Position numbers and translations under genes: made by a program | The notes under the pieces: generated by a model | What the model was told of the DNA's origin: nothing | Database searches by the model: none | Seen by the model: the letters and a program-made list of their open reading frames with translations, nothing else | In this document: positions 33,063-43,245 of the stretch, piece by piece | Layout of the letters: the number at the start of each line of letters is the position of its first letter | How positions within the stretch are numbered: the stretch's first letter is position 1 | From: Xanthobacteraceae bacterium | GTDB lineage: Bacteria; Pseudomonadota; Alphaproteobacteria; Rhizobiales; Xanthobacteraceae | Reading direction: 5' to 3' | NCBI GenBank assembly: GCA_019746135.1 | Contig: JAIESI010000301.1 | Location: 1-61,746 of the forward strand | Length of the DNA: 61,746 nt

Positions 33063-33554
33063 TCACCCGCCAGCTGCGAACAGCCCGGCATAGCCCCGCA
33101 GGTAACGCGGCCAGCCGTCGTTGCCGCCCACGCCCTCACGGATGCCTTCCCAGCCGGCGCCGTGGCGCTCGAGATGGCGGTGCTCGAGCTCGACGCGGGT
33201 CCGCCGCGGCGTCTCGGCGACGAAGCGCACCTCGACCTCGCTGGTCTTCGTGAGGTCGGTCTCGACCTGCCACCGCGGGCTGATGTCCCAGCTGAACACG
33301 ACGCGCTTCGGCGGGTCGTACACCAGCACCCGCGCCCAACGACACTCGCTGCCGTCGACGCCGCGGTCGTAGATGTGGCCACCCAGCCGCGGCTCGAACA
33401 CGGTCTCGGCGATCGCCACGCCGAGCATGTTGTGCTCGCGCGGTTTGAAGCGGCCGAACTCCCCGGTGAAGACGCGGAACGCGCGCTCGATCGGCGCCTC
33501 GACGACGATCGAGCTGCGGACGGTGGTGTCGGCGGCGGTGGCCTGCGTGCTCAT
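33063..33554 (-). CDS. SRPBCC/AHSA1 family protein
   Basis: A 163-residue START-like domain protein. The AHSA1-type opening VRSSIVVEAPIERAFRVFTG, the central VLVYDPPKRVVFSWDISP and the closing amphipathic helix are complete. Such proteins form a hydrophobic cavity, and when encoded with ArsR-type repressors are common small stress or detoxification modules of unknown ligand. Its ATG overlaps the ArsR stop by 4 nt, so translation is coupled. Confidence 0.85.
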   Translation of the reverse strand: MSTQATAADTTVRSSIVVEAPIERAFRVFTGEFGRFKPREHNMLGVAIAETVFEPRLGGHIYDRGVDGSECRWARVLVYDPPKRVVFSWDISPRWQVETDLTKTSEVEVRFVAETPRRTRVELEHRHLERHGAGWEGIREGVGGNDGWPRYLRGYAGLFAAGG

Positions 33555-33868
33555 CGGTCCTCCTCACTCGGTTGCTCGACGATGGCCTTGTAGGCGGCCA
33601 ACGCCCGGTCCCAGTACCGCTCGAGGTCGGCGCGCAGCGCGCCCACCCCGCTCGGGTCGAGCCGGTAGATGCGGCGGGTGCCCTCGGCCCGCTCGGTCAC
33701 GAGCCGCGCCTCCTTGAGCACCCTCAGGTGCTGGGAGACGGCGGGGCGGCTGATCGGCAGCTCGCGGGCGAGCTCGCCGACGGCGCGGGGCCGCTCGGCC
33801 AGCCGCTCGACGATCGCGCGCCGGGTCGGGTCACCGAGGGCGGTCCAGCCGTCTATGGCGGCGTGCAT
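33551..33868 (-). CDS. ArsR-family transcriptional regulator
   Basis: A 105-residue winged-helix repressor: ALGDPTRRAIVERLAERP, then LPISRPAVSQHLRVLKEA as recognition helix, and RIYRLDPSGVGAL as wing. The cysteine metal site of true ArsR is absent, so the effector is probably not a metal. It is the first gene of a two-gene operon with the SRPBCC protein and lies 12 bp from a tandem repeat that probably is its own operator. Confidence 0.9.
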   Translation of the reverse strand: MHAAIDGWTALGDPTRRAIVERLAERPRAVGELARELPISRPAVSQHLRVLKEARLVTERAEGTRRIYRLDPSGVGALRADLERYWDRALAAYKAIVEQPSEEDR

Positions 33869-33880
33869 TCTCCTCGACTC

Positions 33881-33916
33881 GGTAAGTTTTGACGAACGGT
33901 AAGCTATGACGAACGG
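33881..33916. promoter_or_regulatory. Tandem repeat operator upstream of arsR-type gene
   Basis: Two 19-bp direct repeats, GGTAAGTTTTGACGAACGG and GGTAAGCTATGACGAACGG, overlap by 2 bp and differ at two positions. They sit 13-48 bp upstream of the ArsR-type start, the right place for an autoregulatory operator over the promoter. Confidence 0.5.
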
Positions 33917-33972
33917 ATTCGGCTGTCAACGGTAGCGTGTCGCGGGCGCAGCGCAGCACGTTTTAACTTCTT

Positions 33973-34026
33973 GTTTGAGCATGATCTTTTCCGAAAACCG
34001 CTTCACACTTTTCGGGATCACGCTCT
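33973..34026. repeat. TTTGAGCATGATCTTTTCCGA repeat, uninterrupted copy
   Basis: A 54-bp imperfect palindrome starting GTTTGAGCATGATC and containing CGAAAACCGCTTCACA, then TTTTCGGGATCACGCTCT. From memory this word is a common intergenic repeat in Bradyrhizobium relatives. A second copy at 48192-48268 is interrupted by the CCCCGGATC hairpin module. A variant of the ATAGCGCG module follows directly at 34026-34058. Confidence 0.7.
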
Positions 34027-34076
34027 AGCGCCCGAAGACGCGCGTAAACGCGCTTGTGGTGATGCGCTGCAGACCC

Positions 34077-34215
34077 GGGACCCCGGTTTCTTTCTTCGCG
34101 AGGAGACAAACCGGGGTCCCGGATTCAGCCATAGCGCGTCGAAGACGCGCGTGAACGCGCTTATGGCACCGTTCGCCAACGTTCACGCTGCACCGCGTCC
34201 GGGACACGAGACCGG
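34077..34215. repeat. Composite repeat cluster with an inserted 36-bp palindromic module
   Basis: A hairpin GGGACCCCGGTTT/AAACCGGGGTCCC (34077-34120) leads into the repeat also found at 31551-31620. Between its halves lies the module 34129-34166, CCATAGCGCGTCGAAG through ACGCGCTTATGG, absent from the 31551 copy. Related modules are at 41977-42014 and 43148-43187. No gene is seen in 33917-34242. Confidence 0.75.
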
Positions 34216-34242
34216 CGACAAGTCCGACCGTGACGTGGCCGC

Positions 34243-36618
34243 TCAGGCCGCGGTCTTCTTTCGGATCAACTCAAAAATCCGCGCCGGGCTCACCGGCGCC
34301 TCATCGATCCGCGCGCCATACTCGCTCAGCGCATCCTCAATCCCGGAGATGACCGCCGACGCCGCCGGCACCGTGCCGGACTCGCCGATGCCCTTCACGC
34401 CGAGCGGATTCTTGGTGCTGGGATATTCCGCGAGGTGCACGTCGAACAGCGGAATTTCCGTCGAGGACGGCAACAGATAATCCGCGAAATTCGTCGTGCT
34501 CGGCTGCGCGTTCTCGTCGTAGCCCATCCATTCGAACATCGCATTGCCGATGCCGTGCACCGCGCCGCCGTGGATCTGGCCCTCGGCGGTCATCGGGTTG
34601 ATGACGCGGCCGCAGTCGTTGACCACCACGTAGTTCAGAAGCGTGACGCCGCCGGTGAGCGGATCGACCTCGAGCTCGACGGCGTGCACGCCGATGCCGT
34701 AGGTCAGCGCCGAGGTCTCGAAGTTGACCGCGGCGTCGAGGCCCGGCCCGAGGCCTGCAGGAAACTTGTAGCCCGGGGCGCCGGCGAGCGTGTCGGCGAT
34801 GTCGCGCAGCGACAGCGACAGGTTCTTGCCGGTCGCGAACACGATGCCGTCGCGGATGTCGAGGCTCATTTGCGGGACGTCGAGCAGCAGCGCCGCGGTC
34901 TTGAGCGCCTTTTCCCGCACAGCCTGCGCCGCGAGATGCACCGAGTTGCCGGCGGTGACGGTCTGGCGGCTGGCGAAGCCGCCGAGACCGAGCTGGATGG
35001 TCGAGGTGTCGCCGCTGATGACGGTGATGTCGTTCGGGTCGACGCTCAGTTGGTCGGCGGCGATCTGGACGAGGATGGTCTTCAGCCCCTGCCCCATCGC
35101 CATGGCGCCGGTGTAGATCGAGACCTTGCCGGAGCGGCCGATGCGGACGATCGCCGACTCGAACGGGCCGCGGCCGGTGCCCTTGATGCCGGCGCCGATG
35201 CCGAAGCCGAGCAGGCGCCCTTCCGCCCGCGCCTTCTGCCGGCGCGCGGCGAACCCCGCATGGTCGGCGCTGTTCAGGGCGAGATCGAGGCAGGCGGGAA
35301 AGTCGCCGCTCTCATAGACGATGGCGTCCATCGAGCGCGACTGCATCGGCGTCTTGTAGGGGATGGCGTCGCCGGGCACGAGATTGCGCCTTCGCACCTC
35401 GGCGCGGTCGATGCCGCGGTGGCGCGCGACCGCGTCGAGCACGCGGTCCATGGCGAAGGCGCCTTCCGGATAGCCCGCGCCGCGGACAGGCGCGGTCGGC
35501 ACCTTGTTGGTCTCGACCACCGACACGTGCAGGTGATAGTGCGGCAGCACGTAGGGGCCGGGAAAGTTGGTCGAGGCGTTATAGGCGAGGTTGATGCCCT
35601 GGTAGGTGTAGGCGCCGGCGTCGCTCAGCATGGTGCCGCGCGCGCCGAGGAGCTTGCCGTCGTCGTCGAAGCCCACTTCGACGTCCCAGTACTGGTCGCG
35701 CTCCTGGATCGAGCAGAGGAAGTGCTCGCGGCGGTCCTCGATCCACTTCACCGGGCGCTTGAGCAGGAGGCTCGCGGCCGAGATCGCGACCTCCTCCGGG
35801 TAGAAGATGAACTTGGCGCCGAAGCCGCCGCCGACGTCGGGGGTGACGACGCGGATGCGGTTCTCGTCGAGGCCCAAGAGCTTCATGATGAAGAAGCGGC
35901 ACTCGTGCGCGAGCTGGGTGGAGCTGAAGACGGTCAGCACATCGGTCGCCTCGTCGAAGCTGGCGACCAAGCCGCGGGTCTCGATCGAATGCGCGCCGCC
36001 GCGATGCTGCTTGAGGTTGACGGTGAGCTTGTGCGGCGCGGCTGCGACCGCGGCGTCGGCGTCGCCGTACTTCTGCACGAAGTCGACCAGCAGGTTGCCC
36101 TTGCGGTGCACGTGGACGTCGGGCGCGCCGGGGGCGAGCGCGTCGCGGCAGTCGGAGGCGGCGGGCAACTCCTCGATGTCGACGGCGATCAGCGGCAGCG
36201 CGTCCTCGGCGAGGTAGCGCTTGTCGGCGACGACCATGGCGATGGCGTCGCCGACATAGGCGACCTCGCGGCCGGCGAGGATGAACGGCGAGATGTCGGG
36301 CGGCAGGATGTTGCTCGGGAACTGCAGCGGCAGGCGGTCGGCGGTGAGCACCGGGCGGAGATCGGCGAGCGTGTAGACCGCGCACACGCCGGGCAGCGCG
36401 CGGGCGGCGCTGACGTCGATCGAGCGGATCAGGCCGTGCGCGACGGGCGAGCGGAGGAAGGCGGCCTCGAGCAGGCCGTGCGGATGCAGGTCGTCGACGA
36501 AGCGGCCTTTGCCGCGGAGCAGGAACGGGTCTTCGACGCGCGGGGTGCGGCGGCCGATGTGGGGTTTGGATTGGGTCACTTCGGGTGGGTTCGTTTTGGA
36601 TTGAATCGTCGGTGACAC
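34243..36618 (-). CDS. Xanthine dehydrogenase-family molybdopterin-binding subunit (CoxL type), paralogue 1
   Basis: A 791-residue large subunit of a molybdenum hydroxylase. The N-terminal a/b hammerhead domain (RRTPRVEDPFLLRGKGRFVD on) covers about residues 20-140. MoCo-binding segments include TPDVGGGFGAKFIFYPEE, APVRGAGYPEGAF and GAMAMGQGLKT. The catalytic glutamate is in KGIGESGTVPAAS near the C-terminus. Family enzymes hydroxylate N-heterocycles, aldehydes or CO together with an FAD subunit and a 2Fe-2S subunit, but neither is in the window. The start is GTG at 36618. A paralogue lies at 38262, and internal pieces recur at 25754 and 32766. Confidence 0.9.
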   Translation of the reverse strand: MSPTIQSKTNPPEVTQSKPHIGRRTPRVEDPFLLRGKGRFVDDLHPHGLLEAAFLRSPVAHGLIRSIDVSAARALPGVCAVYTLADLRPVLTADRLPLQFPSNILPPDISPFILAGREVAYVGDAIAMVVADKRYLAEDALPLIAVDIEELPAASDCRDALAPGAPDVHVHRKGNLLVDFVQKYGDADAAVAAAPHKLTVNLKQHRGGAHSIETRGLVASFDEATDVLTVFSSTQLAHECRFFIMKLLGLDENRIRVVTPDVGGGFGAKFIFYPEEVAISAASLLLKRPVKWIEDRREHFLCSIQERDQYWDVEVGFDDDGKLLGARGTMLSDAGAYTYQGINLAYNASTNFPGPYVLPHYHLHVSVVETNKVPTAPVRGAGYPEGAFAMDRVLDAVARHRGIDRAEVRRRNLVPGDAIPYKTPMQSRSMDAIVYESGDFPACLDLALNSADHAGFAARRQKARAEGRLLGFGIGAGIKGTGRGPFESAIVRIGRSGKVSIYTGAMAMGQGLKTILVQIAADQLSVDPNDITVISGDTSTIQLGLGGFASRQTVTAGNSVHLAAQAVREKALKTAALLLDVPQMSLDIRDGIVFATGKNLSLSLRDIADTLAGAPGYKFPAGLGPGLDAAVNFETSALTYGIGVHAVELEVDPLTGGVTLLNYVVVNDCGRVINPMTAEGQIHGGAVHGIGNAMFEWMGYDENAQPSTTNFADYLLPSSTEIPLFDVHLAEYPSTKNPLGVKGIGESGTVPAASAVISGIEDALSEYGARIDEAPVSPARIFELIRKKTAA

Positions 36619-36630
36619 GGGCGGTCTTGT

Positions 36631-36777
36631 CCCTCCCCGCGAGGGGAGGGTGGCGACCCCGGGCGAGCGAAGCGAGACCCGGGGGAGCCGGGTGGGGAGA
36701 TGGTTGCGTTCATCGCCGGCATCTCCCCACCCGGCCGCTCGCTATCGCTCGCGTCCACCCTCCCCTCGCGGGGAGGG
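36631..36777. repeat. CCCTCCCCGCGAGGGGAGGG palindromic element, copy 1
   Basis: Two perfect short palindromes (36631-36650 and 36758-36777) bracket an inverted pair of GGTGGGGAGATG/CATCTCCCCACC arms and TCGCT-rich words. The whole folds as a long hairpin. Sister copies are at 38095, 40702 and 43037. It lies upstream of the CoxL-type gene in a gap with no other gene. Confidence 0.85.
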
Positions 36778-36802
36778 ATGGCACCGCCGATGACGCAAGT
36801 TT

Positions 36803-36918
36803 GTAGGGTGGGCCAAGGCGCGAAGCGCCGGGCCCACGCCTTCTTGTTCGGTACGAAGACGTGCTTGTTCGGGACGAAGACGTGGTGGGCACGCCGCTTC
36901 GCGGCTTTGCCCACCCTA
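36803..36918. repeat. GTAGGGTGGGC inverted-repeat element, copy 2
   Basis: The termini GTAGGGTGGGC and GCCCACCCTAC are exact inverted repeats. The interior holds two tandem CTTGTTCGG(T/G)ACGAAGACGTG words. Related copies are at 18773 and 41906. Confidence 0.8.
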
Positions 36919-36951
36919 CGCATCTCTCGGCGTGAGCGAAGCGAACGCAAT

Positions 36952-37944
36952 TCATTCGATGGTGATGCCGCTGGCCTTGATCATGGCGCCCCACTTCTCG
37001 ACCTCGGTGCCGACGAAGGTCGAGAGATACTGCGGGGTGCGGAGCTCGGGGGCGATCACGGTGACGCCGGCCTTCTGCAGGCGCTCGACCACCACCGGGG
37101 TCTTGAGCGTTTCGGAGGTGGCGTCGTAGAGCTTTTTGACGATCGGGTCGGGCGTGCCCTTGGGGAAGAAGAACGCGGTCCAGAAGTAGGAGTCGACGCC
37201 GCCGATGCCCTGCTCCTTCGCGGTCTTGAGCGTCGGGAACAGGGGCGAGCGCTCGTTGGTGAGGAGCGCGATCGGCTTGGCGGTGCCGCTCTCGACCGGG
37301 CCCATGGCGGCGGCGCCGAGCGCGCAGAAATAGTCGATGCGGCCGCCGATCAGGTCCTGCATGGCGAGGCCCGAGCCGCGATAGGGAACGTGCTGCGGAT
37401 CGATGCCGAGCTTGGCGTTGAGCTGCGCGCAGGAGAAGTGCGAGCCGGAGCCGACGCCGGAGGAGCCGAACTGCATCTGCTTGTGGTTGGCCTTGGTGTG
37501 GGCGACGAAGTCCTGCAGCGAGGTCACCGGCAGATCCTTGCGCGTGACCAGCACGATCGGCTGCTCGACCACGAGGCCCGCGGCGGCGAAATCCTTGACG
37601 CTGTCGTAGAGCGGCCGCTTGTGCATGGTCGGCACGATCGCCATCGAGTCGACGCTGGCGAACACGAACTGGTAGCCGTCGGGCGCGGCCTTGGCGACGC
37701 GCGCGGTGCCGGTCATGCCGCCGCCGCCGCCGATGTTCTCGATGATGACCTGCTGGCCGAGCACCTCGGACATGCGCGCGGCGAGCACGCGGCCGGCCAC
37801 GTCGGACGAGCTTCCTGCGGCGAAGGGAACCACCATGGTGATCGGCCGTGTCGGCCAGGCGTCCTGCGCGGCGGCGGGCAGCGCGGCGAGCGTGGCGAGG
37901 AATGCGGCGGCGAGAAAGGCGGCGGTTCGAGAGCGCGGCGGCAT
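36952..37944 (-). CDS. Bug/TctC family substrate-binding protein
   Basis: A 330-residue periplasmic receptor. The signal peptide is MPPRSRTAAFLAAAFLATLA with cleavage after AAA-QDAWP. Motifs are WPTRPITMVVPFAAGSSSDV, VIIENIGGGGGMTGTARVAK, APDGYQFVFAS and HVPYRGSGLAMQDLIGGRID. The start at 37944 was chosen as the signal-peptide methionine. It lies between the two CoxL-type genes on the same strand, each separated by a repeat element, suggesting it captures their N-heterocyclic or aromatic substrate (inference). Confidence 0.92.
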   Translation of the reverse strand: MPPRSRTAAFLAAAFLATLAALPAAAQDAWPTRPITMVVPFAAGSSSDVAGRVLAARMSEVLGQQVIIENIGGGGGMTGTARVAKAAPDGYQFVFASVDSMAIVPTMHKRPLYDSVKDFAAAGLVVEQPIVLVTRKDLPVTSLQDFVAHTKANHKQMQFGSSGVGSGSHFSCAQLNAKLGIDPQHVPYRGSGLAMQDLIGGRIDYFCALGAAAMGPVESGTAKPIALLTNERSPLFPTLKTAKEQGIGGVDSYFWTAFFFPKGTPDPIVKKLYDATSETLKTPVVVERLQKAGVTVIAPELRTPQYLSTFVGTEVEKWGAMIKASGITIE

Positions 37945-38094
37945 GAGGGGCTCCGTGAGGCGGTGGATGCTATCCCGGCGAGGCCGATGAAGAAAGCAAG
38001 GAGCATGCCCTGGGGTCGCAGGGCTGGGATGCTGGTGCGTCGCCAGAGCACGGATTCTCCTTGATTGAATCGTTTGCGGCATCGGCAGCGCCGT

Positions 38095-38220
38095 CCCTCC
38101 CCGCGAGGGGAGGGTGGCGAGCGCAGCGAGCCGGGTGGGGAGATGGTTGCGATCATCGCCGGCATCTCCCCACCCGGCCGCTCGCTATCGCTCGCGTCCA
38201 CCCTCCCCTCGCGGGGAGGG
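38095..38220. repeat. CCCTCCCCGCGAGGGGAGGG palindromic element, copy 2
   Basis: Very similar to 36631-36777 but shorter on the left interior. It ends CCCTCCCCTCGCGGGGAGGG. It occupies most of the gap between the Bug gene and CoxL paralogue 2. Confidence 0.85.
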
Positions 38221-38261
38221 ATGAGACCGCCCGTGGCGGTTCAGTCGCGAGTGATCGCGCG

Positions 38262-40649
<2,388 letters not shown>

Positions 40650-40701
40650 TGAATTCGCAATCGCCTATCGTACCGTTTGACCGTTCCTAAACCGACACCA
40701 C

Positions 40702-40841
40702 GGGCGGTCTCATCCCTCCCCGCGAGGGGAGGGTGGCGGCGAAGCCGCCGGGTGGGGAGAAGCTTGCGCTTATCGCTGGCCTCTCCCCACCCCCCGCGCT
40801 TCGCGCGGACCCTCCCCTCGCGGGGAGGGATGAGACCGCCC
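40702..40841. repeat. CCCTCCCCGCGAGGGGAGGG palindromic element, copy 3
   Basis: Extended outer arms GGGCGGTCTCATCCCTCCCC and GGGGAGGGATGAGACCGCCC are exact inverted repeats. The interior resembles copies at 36631 and 38095. It fills the gap between CoxL paralogue 2 and the gentisate dioxygenase gene. Confidence 0.85.
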
Positions 40842-40854
40842 GCAGGGCGAAAGC

Positions 40855-41886
40855 TTATTGCAACTCCTCGCGCAAGAGATCGAGGCGCTCGAACGCCGAG
40901 CGGTCGGAGACGATGAAGAGACTCGCGTCGCCGTCTTTCGCGGTGTGGCTGGCGAAGCTCCAGTGCGGGATCGAGAACACGTCGTGCTGCGACCAGTCGA
41001 AGCTGTGCTCGCCGACGGTGGAGCGGCCGGAGCCGGACACGACCAGGCAGATCATGTTGCAGGTGGTGCGCTTCGGCCGGGTGGCCTGATTGCGAGGCAG
41101 GCGCACGGCGGTGCAGTCGAGCGCGGGCATCACCGGGCCGCCGGTGGCGGGGTTGGTATAGCGCATGGTGTGCGCGCCGTCGGGGCCCAAGGGAAGCTCG
41201 GCGAGCAGCCGCCGCATCGCCGCGCCCGAGTAATGGTACTTCGGCGAATGCGCGGGCGCGTGCGTCACGTCGGAGCCGGCCATGCCGGCCTCGGCCCAGA
41301 GCTTCTCGTCGCCTGAGTCGACCTGCCAGAACTGGTTGGCCTTGGGATCGCCGGGCTCGAAGAAGTTGGCGTCGAGCTGGCGGATCAGCGGGATGTTGGC
41401 GGCGTCGAACCAGATGATGCGGCGGTCGCTCTCGTTGATGTGGCCGTGCCAGCACATCGGCGGGGTCAGGATCAGGTCGCCGTTCTTCATGTCGCAGCGG
41501 CGGCCGTTGACGATGGTGGCCGCGCCCTCGGCCTGGGTGGCAAAGCGGATCGCCGCGAAGGTGTGGCGGTGCGGCCGGGCGCGGTCGCCGGGATCGAGCA
41601 CGGTGAAGGCGGCGATCAGGTTCGAGGTGGTGACGGTTTCGCCGGCGAAGGCCGGATTGACCAGGATCAACGCGCGGCGCTCGACGTCGTCGATCGGCAC
41701 CTCGGAGACGGCGCGCGCGGTGAACGGCTCGATGTCGCGCCAGCGCCAGATCAGCGGCGGGTCAACGGCTGCGGGCTTCACCGGGGTGAGCGTGCGGAAT
41801 CGGTCCCACAACGGATGCAGGTTCGCGGCTTCGAGCGCCGCGACGAAGTCGGAGGTTTGTTTTTTCGGTGCGGCCGCGTCGGCCAT
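40855..41886 (-). CDS. Gentisate 1,2-dioxygenase-like bicupin
   Basis: A 343-residue bicupin. The first cupin holds the Fe(II) motif ARPHRHTFAAIRFATQAEG (about residues 100-118) and its partner CWHGHINESDRR. The second cupin is GEHSFDWSQHDVFSIPHWSF (about residues 293-312). Length and layout match gentisate 1,2-dioxygenase, which opens gentisate to maleylpyruvate. It may complete a gentisate route with the 3-hydroxybenzoate 6-monooxygenase-like gene at 5128. No maleylpyruvate isomerase or hydrolase is seen. ATG at 41886 is preferred over a GTG four codons earlier. Confidence 0.85.
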   Translation of the reverse strand: MADAAAPKKQTSDFVAALEAANLHPLWDRFRTLTPVKPAAVDPPLIWRWRDIEPFTARAVSEVPIDDVERRALILVNPAFAGETVTTSNLIAAFTVLDPGDRARPHRHTFAAIRFATQAEGAATIVNGRRCDMKNGDLILTPPMCWHGHINESDRRIIWFDAANIPLIRQLDANFFEPGDPKANQFWQVDSGDEKLWAEAGMAGSDVTHAPAHSPKYHYSGAAMRRLLAELPLGPDGAHTMRYTNPATGGPVMPALDCTAVRLPRNQATRPKRTTCNMICLVVSGSGRSTVGEHSFDWSQHDVFSIPHWSFASHTAKDGDASLFIVSDRSAFERLDLLREELQ

Positions 41887-41905
41887 GTCGGAATCCACCT
41901 AGATC

Positions 41906-42032
41906 GTAGGGTGGGCAAAGCCGCGCAAGCGGCGTGCCCACGTCTTCGCGCCGAGCAAGAATACGTGGGCACGGCGCCATAGCGCGTCGAAGACGCGCGT
42001 GAACGCGCTGGTGGCGCCTTTGCCCACCCTAC
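41906..42032. repeat. GTAGGGTGGGC element, copy 3, carrying the ATAGCGCG module
   Basis: The ends GTAGGGTGGGCAAAGCCGCG and TTTGCCCACCCTAC bound the element. At 41977-42014 it contains the palindromic module CCATAGCGCGTCGAAG through ACGCGCTGGTGG, flanked on both sides by GGCGCC. The copies at 18773 and 36803 lack this module. Confidence 0.8.
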
Positions 42033-42066
42033 GCTCCGGCATTGTCATCCCTATGCAAGGGACCGC

Positions 42067-42993
42067 TCACGTCCTTGGCAGCTTCTCGTCGATGTTGGTC
42101 TTGTCGATGATCACGTGCTTGATGAACACGCGCGGCTCGACCTTGTCGCCCTTGAGATACCGCGCCAGCACGTCGACGCCGAGGCGGCCCCACAGCACCG
42201 GGTTGAGCTCGACGGTCATGGCGAGCTTGCCGTCCTTGACCGCGCGCAGCGCCGGCGGCACGCCGTTCATGCCGGTGACGAGGGTCTGCTTGTTCGCGGC
42301 CAGCACCGCCTGCATGGCGCCGAGCGCGACGTCATCGTTGGCGGTGTAGATCGCCTTGAGATCCGGATGCGCGACCAGCGCGTCCTCGGCCTGCTTGACG
42401 CCGCGCTCGCGGGTGAGCGGGCCGTCGTGCTTGACGACGATCTGGATCTTCGGATGCTTGGCCATCACCTCGGCGTAGCCGTCGCCGAGATTGCGGAACG
42501 TCGGCGCGCCGGAAGGCCCCATCAGCAGTGCGACCTTGCCCTCGCCGCCGATCTGCTTCGCGGTCCATTCGGCGATGTCGCGGCCGATCTGCTTCTCGTC
42601 CATCGCCACGTGCAGGGTCTGGTTCGGCGAGGTCGAGCCGCGCGCGACCGAGACGATCGGGACGTTGCCGGCCTTGGCGGCGTCGTAGGCGGCGTTGACG
42701 CCCACCGCATCGATGGGGGAAATCAGCACGCCCTTGACGCCGCGCGCGACGAGATCCTGCACGCCGTTGATCTGCTTGACCTTGTCCTCGTTGGCGGAGA
42801 CGGTCGCGACCTCCCAGCCGAGCTCCTGCGCACGGGCGCGGATGCCGCGCAGCATGGCGATGTAGAACGGGTTGTCGTCCTGGGCGAGCGAGACGCCGAT
42901 GGTGATTTTCTGCTGGGCGGGTGCGGGGGCGGAGATCAGTGCCGCCGGAAGCGCAAACACCGCCGCAAGGAATGCACGACGAAACGTCAGCAT
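42067..42993 (-). CDS. Ribose-type (RbsB/CUT2) ABC transporter substrate-binding protein
   Basis: A 308-residue periplasmic binding protein of the type I sugar family. The signal peptide is MLTFRRAFLAAVFALPAALI, with cleavage near PAQ-QKIT. Family segments include GVSLAQDDNPFYIAMLRGIR, GVKGVLISPIDAVG and AIYTANDDVALGAMQAV. ATG at 42993 starts the signal peptide; upstream in-frame sequence is a repeat. It follows the permease and ATPase genes on the same strand, giving a complete importer. The link to the upstream NicX-like gene suggests a non-sugar ligand could be carried (inference). Confidence 0.9.
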   Translation of the reverse strand: MLTFRRAFLAAVFALPAALISAPAPAQQKITIGVSLAQDDNPFYIAMLRGIRARAQELGWEVATVSANEDKVKQINGVQDLVARGVKGVLISPIDAVGVNAAYDAAKAGNVPIVSVARGSTSPNQTLHVAMDEKQIGRDIAEWTAKQIGGEGKVALLMGPSGAPTFRNLGDGYAEVMAKHPKIQIVVKHDGPLTRERGVKQAEDALVAHPDLKAIYTANDDVALGAMQAVLAANKQTLVTGMNGVPPALRAVKDGKLAMTVELNPVLWGRLGVDVLARYLKGDKVEPRVFIKHVIIDKTNIDEKLPRT

Positions 42994-43036
42994 GACTGTC
43001 TCCCCTTTATATCCCACCAGCTCTCGCGACGCGCTC

Positions 43037-43202
43037 GGTGCCATCCCTCCCCGCGAGGGGAGGGTGGCGAGCGAAGCGAGCCGGGTGGGGAGAGGTCTCC
43101 GCTTCTCGCTGGCCTCTCCCCACCCCCGCGCTTCGCGCGGACCCTCCCCATAGCCCGTCGAAGACGGGCGTAAACGCCCTTTCGTCGGGGAGGGATGGCA
43201 CC
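43037..43202. repeat. CCCTCCCCGCGAGGGGAGGG palindromic element, copy 4, with module in its right loop
   Basis: Outer arms GGTGCCATCCCTCCCC and GGGGAGGGATGGCACC are exact inverted repeats. In the right-hand palindrome, the usual 4-nt loop between CCCTCCCC and GGGGAGGG is replaced by a module of the ATAGCGCG family (43149-43186, ATAGCCCGTCGAAGACGGGC on). Confidence 0.85.
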
Positions 43203-43245
43203 GCCCGTATCGCTGACGACTCAATCTGAAACGAACATGCTCCTG

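Noticed and set aside
34435-36615. Open frame of 726 codons on the plus strand
   Set aside because: Antisense to the CoxL-type gene, which has clear cofactor motifs; the composition is that of a high-G+C shadow.
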